Part shown: positions 14,012-14,570 of the stretch, one piece after another
Position numbering within the stretch: the stretch's first letter is position 1
Layout of the letters: every line of letters starts with the position of its first letter
Assembly (NCBI GenBank): GCA_002361875.1
Contig: DERX01000019.1
Span: 36,958-51,527 of the forward strand
DNA length: 14,570 nucleotides
Direction: 5' to 3'
Origin: Ruminococcaceae bacterium UBA3329
Lineage (GTDB): Bacteria > Bacillota > Clostridia > Oscillospirales > Acutalibacteraceae
Translations under genes and position numbers: made by a program
The notes under the pieces: model-generated
Told to the model about the DNA's origin: nothing
Databases searched by the model: none
The model's input: only the letters and a program-made list of their open reading frames with translations

Positions 14012-14570
14012 TTATTCCCCTGTGCAAAGTGTTCCTATTGTTTCGCCCAATGCCGCCTTAACCATATTTTCAGGCTCATTAAGATTAAACACAAGGATTG
14101 GTATTCCGTTATCCCTGCAAAGAGAAGCAGCTGTGCTGTCCATAACCTTAAGCCCTTTGCTGAGAATGTCCTGCTGAGTTACAACATCGAATTTAACTGC
14201 ATCTGCAAATTTATTCGGGTCTTTATCGTAAACGCCGTCAACATTTGTTGCCTTAAAAATAATGTCTGCGCCGATTTCCGCCGCACGCAAAGCCGCACCC
14301 GTATCGGTCGAGAAGAACGGACTACCTGTTCCGCACCCGAAAATCACAATTTTGCCGTCTTCAAGGTGTTTTACCGCTTTATCTTTCTTAAACGACTCTG
14401 CAATTCTGGGCATATCAAGAGCTGTCTGCACAACAGCACCCACGCCTAAAGATTCAAGCGTGTCTGCAAGCGCTAAAGAGTTCATAACCGTTGCAAGCAT
14501 ACCTATGTGGTCTGCCCTTGTTCTGTCCATATCACCGCTGGACCTTCCGCGCCAGAAATTTCCGCCGCCC
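14012..14570 (-). CDS. pyrH: Uridylate kinase (UMP kinase), 5' end cut by window edge
   Basis: The reading frame continues past the right edge, so the start and about the first 50 residues are missing. The first in-window codons read GGGNFWRGRSSGDMDRTRAD, the typical PyrH nucleotide-binding region, so the internal Met at 14530 is not the start. Further signatures are MDRTRADHIGMLATVMN, GCGTGSPFFSTDTGAALRAAEIGAD (amino-acid-kinase fold, phosphate-binding) and KATNVDGVYDKDP. The C-terminus reads LKVMDSTAASLCRDNGIPILVFN. The enzyme phosphorylates UMP to UDP, is hexameric, and is allosterically controlled by GTP and UTP in known members. It is the most upstream gene visible in the minus-strand cluster; tsf and rpsB would be expected beyond the edge. 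Confidence 0.97.
   Translation of the reverse strand, partial: GGGNFWRGRSSGDMDRTRADHIGMLATVMNSLALADTLESLGVGAVVQTALDMPRIAESFKKDKAVKHLEDGKIVIFGCGTGSPFFSTDTGAALRAAEIGADIIFKATNVDGVYDKDPNKFADAVKFDVVTQQDILSKGLKVMDSTAASLCRDNGIPILVFNLNEPENMVKAALGETIGTLCTGE

Noticed and set aside
14012..14530. pyrH as a complete short gene starting at the Met at 14530
   Set aside because: The frame continues upstream to the window edge with conserved UMP-kinase sequence (GGGNFWRGR), so the gene is truncated by the window and not short.
1..14570. A new defence, mobile or multi-gene system
   Set aside because: All large genes belong to known housekeeping or envelope families in a conserved order. No transposase, integrase, array or unexplained gene cluster is visible.

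Overview
This window is a stretch of bacterial chromosome from a Firmicutes/Clostridia-type organism, most likely a gut Oscillospiraceae/Ruminococcaceae relative. This is inferred from four things: a PolC-type replicative polymerase, the MEP isoprenoid pathway, AT-leaning composition, and the gene order pyrH-frr-uppS-cdsA-dxr-rseP-ispG-polC. That order is the Clostridia version of the Bacillus pyrH-to-polC cluster, with ispG where Bacillus has proS. I see no mobile element, CRISPR array, tRNA or rRNA, and no base-composition break that would suggest recent transfer.

Layout. Positions 40-2317 (+ strand) hold two envelope genes: a FemAB-like peptidoglycan-bridge aminoacyltransferase and a PAP2 membrane phosphatase. 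They end at a strong hairpin terminator (2337-2379). Positions 2380-2535 are non-coding, with a short GC-rich imperfect palindrome that looks like a decayed dispersed repeat. The rest (2536-14570) is one tightly packed minus-strand gene train. In transcription order it reads: pyrH (5' end cut by the right edge), frr, uppS, cdsA, dxr, rseP, ispG, polC, a two-TM DUF3592-like protein, and a membrane-anchored M20 peptidase of PM20D1/CPS1 type. Six of the junctions downstream of uppS are overlaps or gaps of 14 nt or less. The widest structured gap is frr-uppS, which carries a 14-bp hairpin.

How the genes fit together. PyrH and RRF serve nucleotide supply and ribosome recycling. Dxr and IspG are MEP-pathway steps that make isoprenoid precursors. 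UppS turns these into undecaprenyl diphosphate, the lipid carrier for peptidoglycan. CdsA makes CDP-diacylglycerol for phospholipids, and RseP is an intramembrane protease. The two + strand genes also act on the cell envelope: cross-bridge synthesis, and probably lipid or undecaprenyl phosphate hydrolysis.

The most unusual feature is PolC. It is 1250 residues and lacks the entire 3'-5' proofreading exonuclease domain that normally interrupts the PHP domain, while the PHP metal ligands, polymerase triad, zinc ribbon and clamp-binding tail are all intact. I found no clearly novel multi-gene system here.
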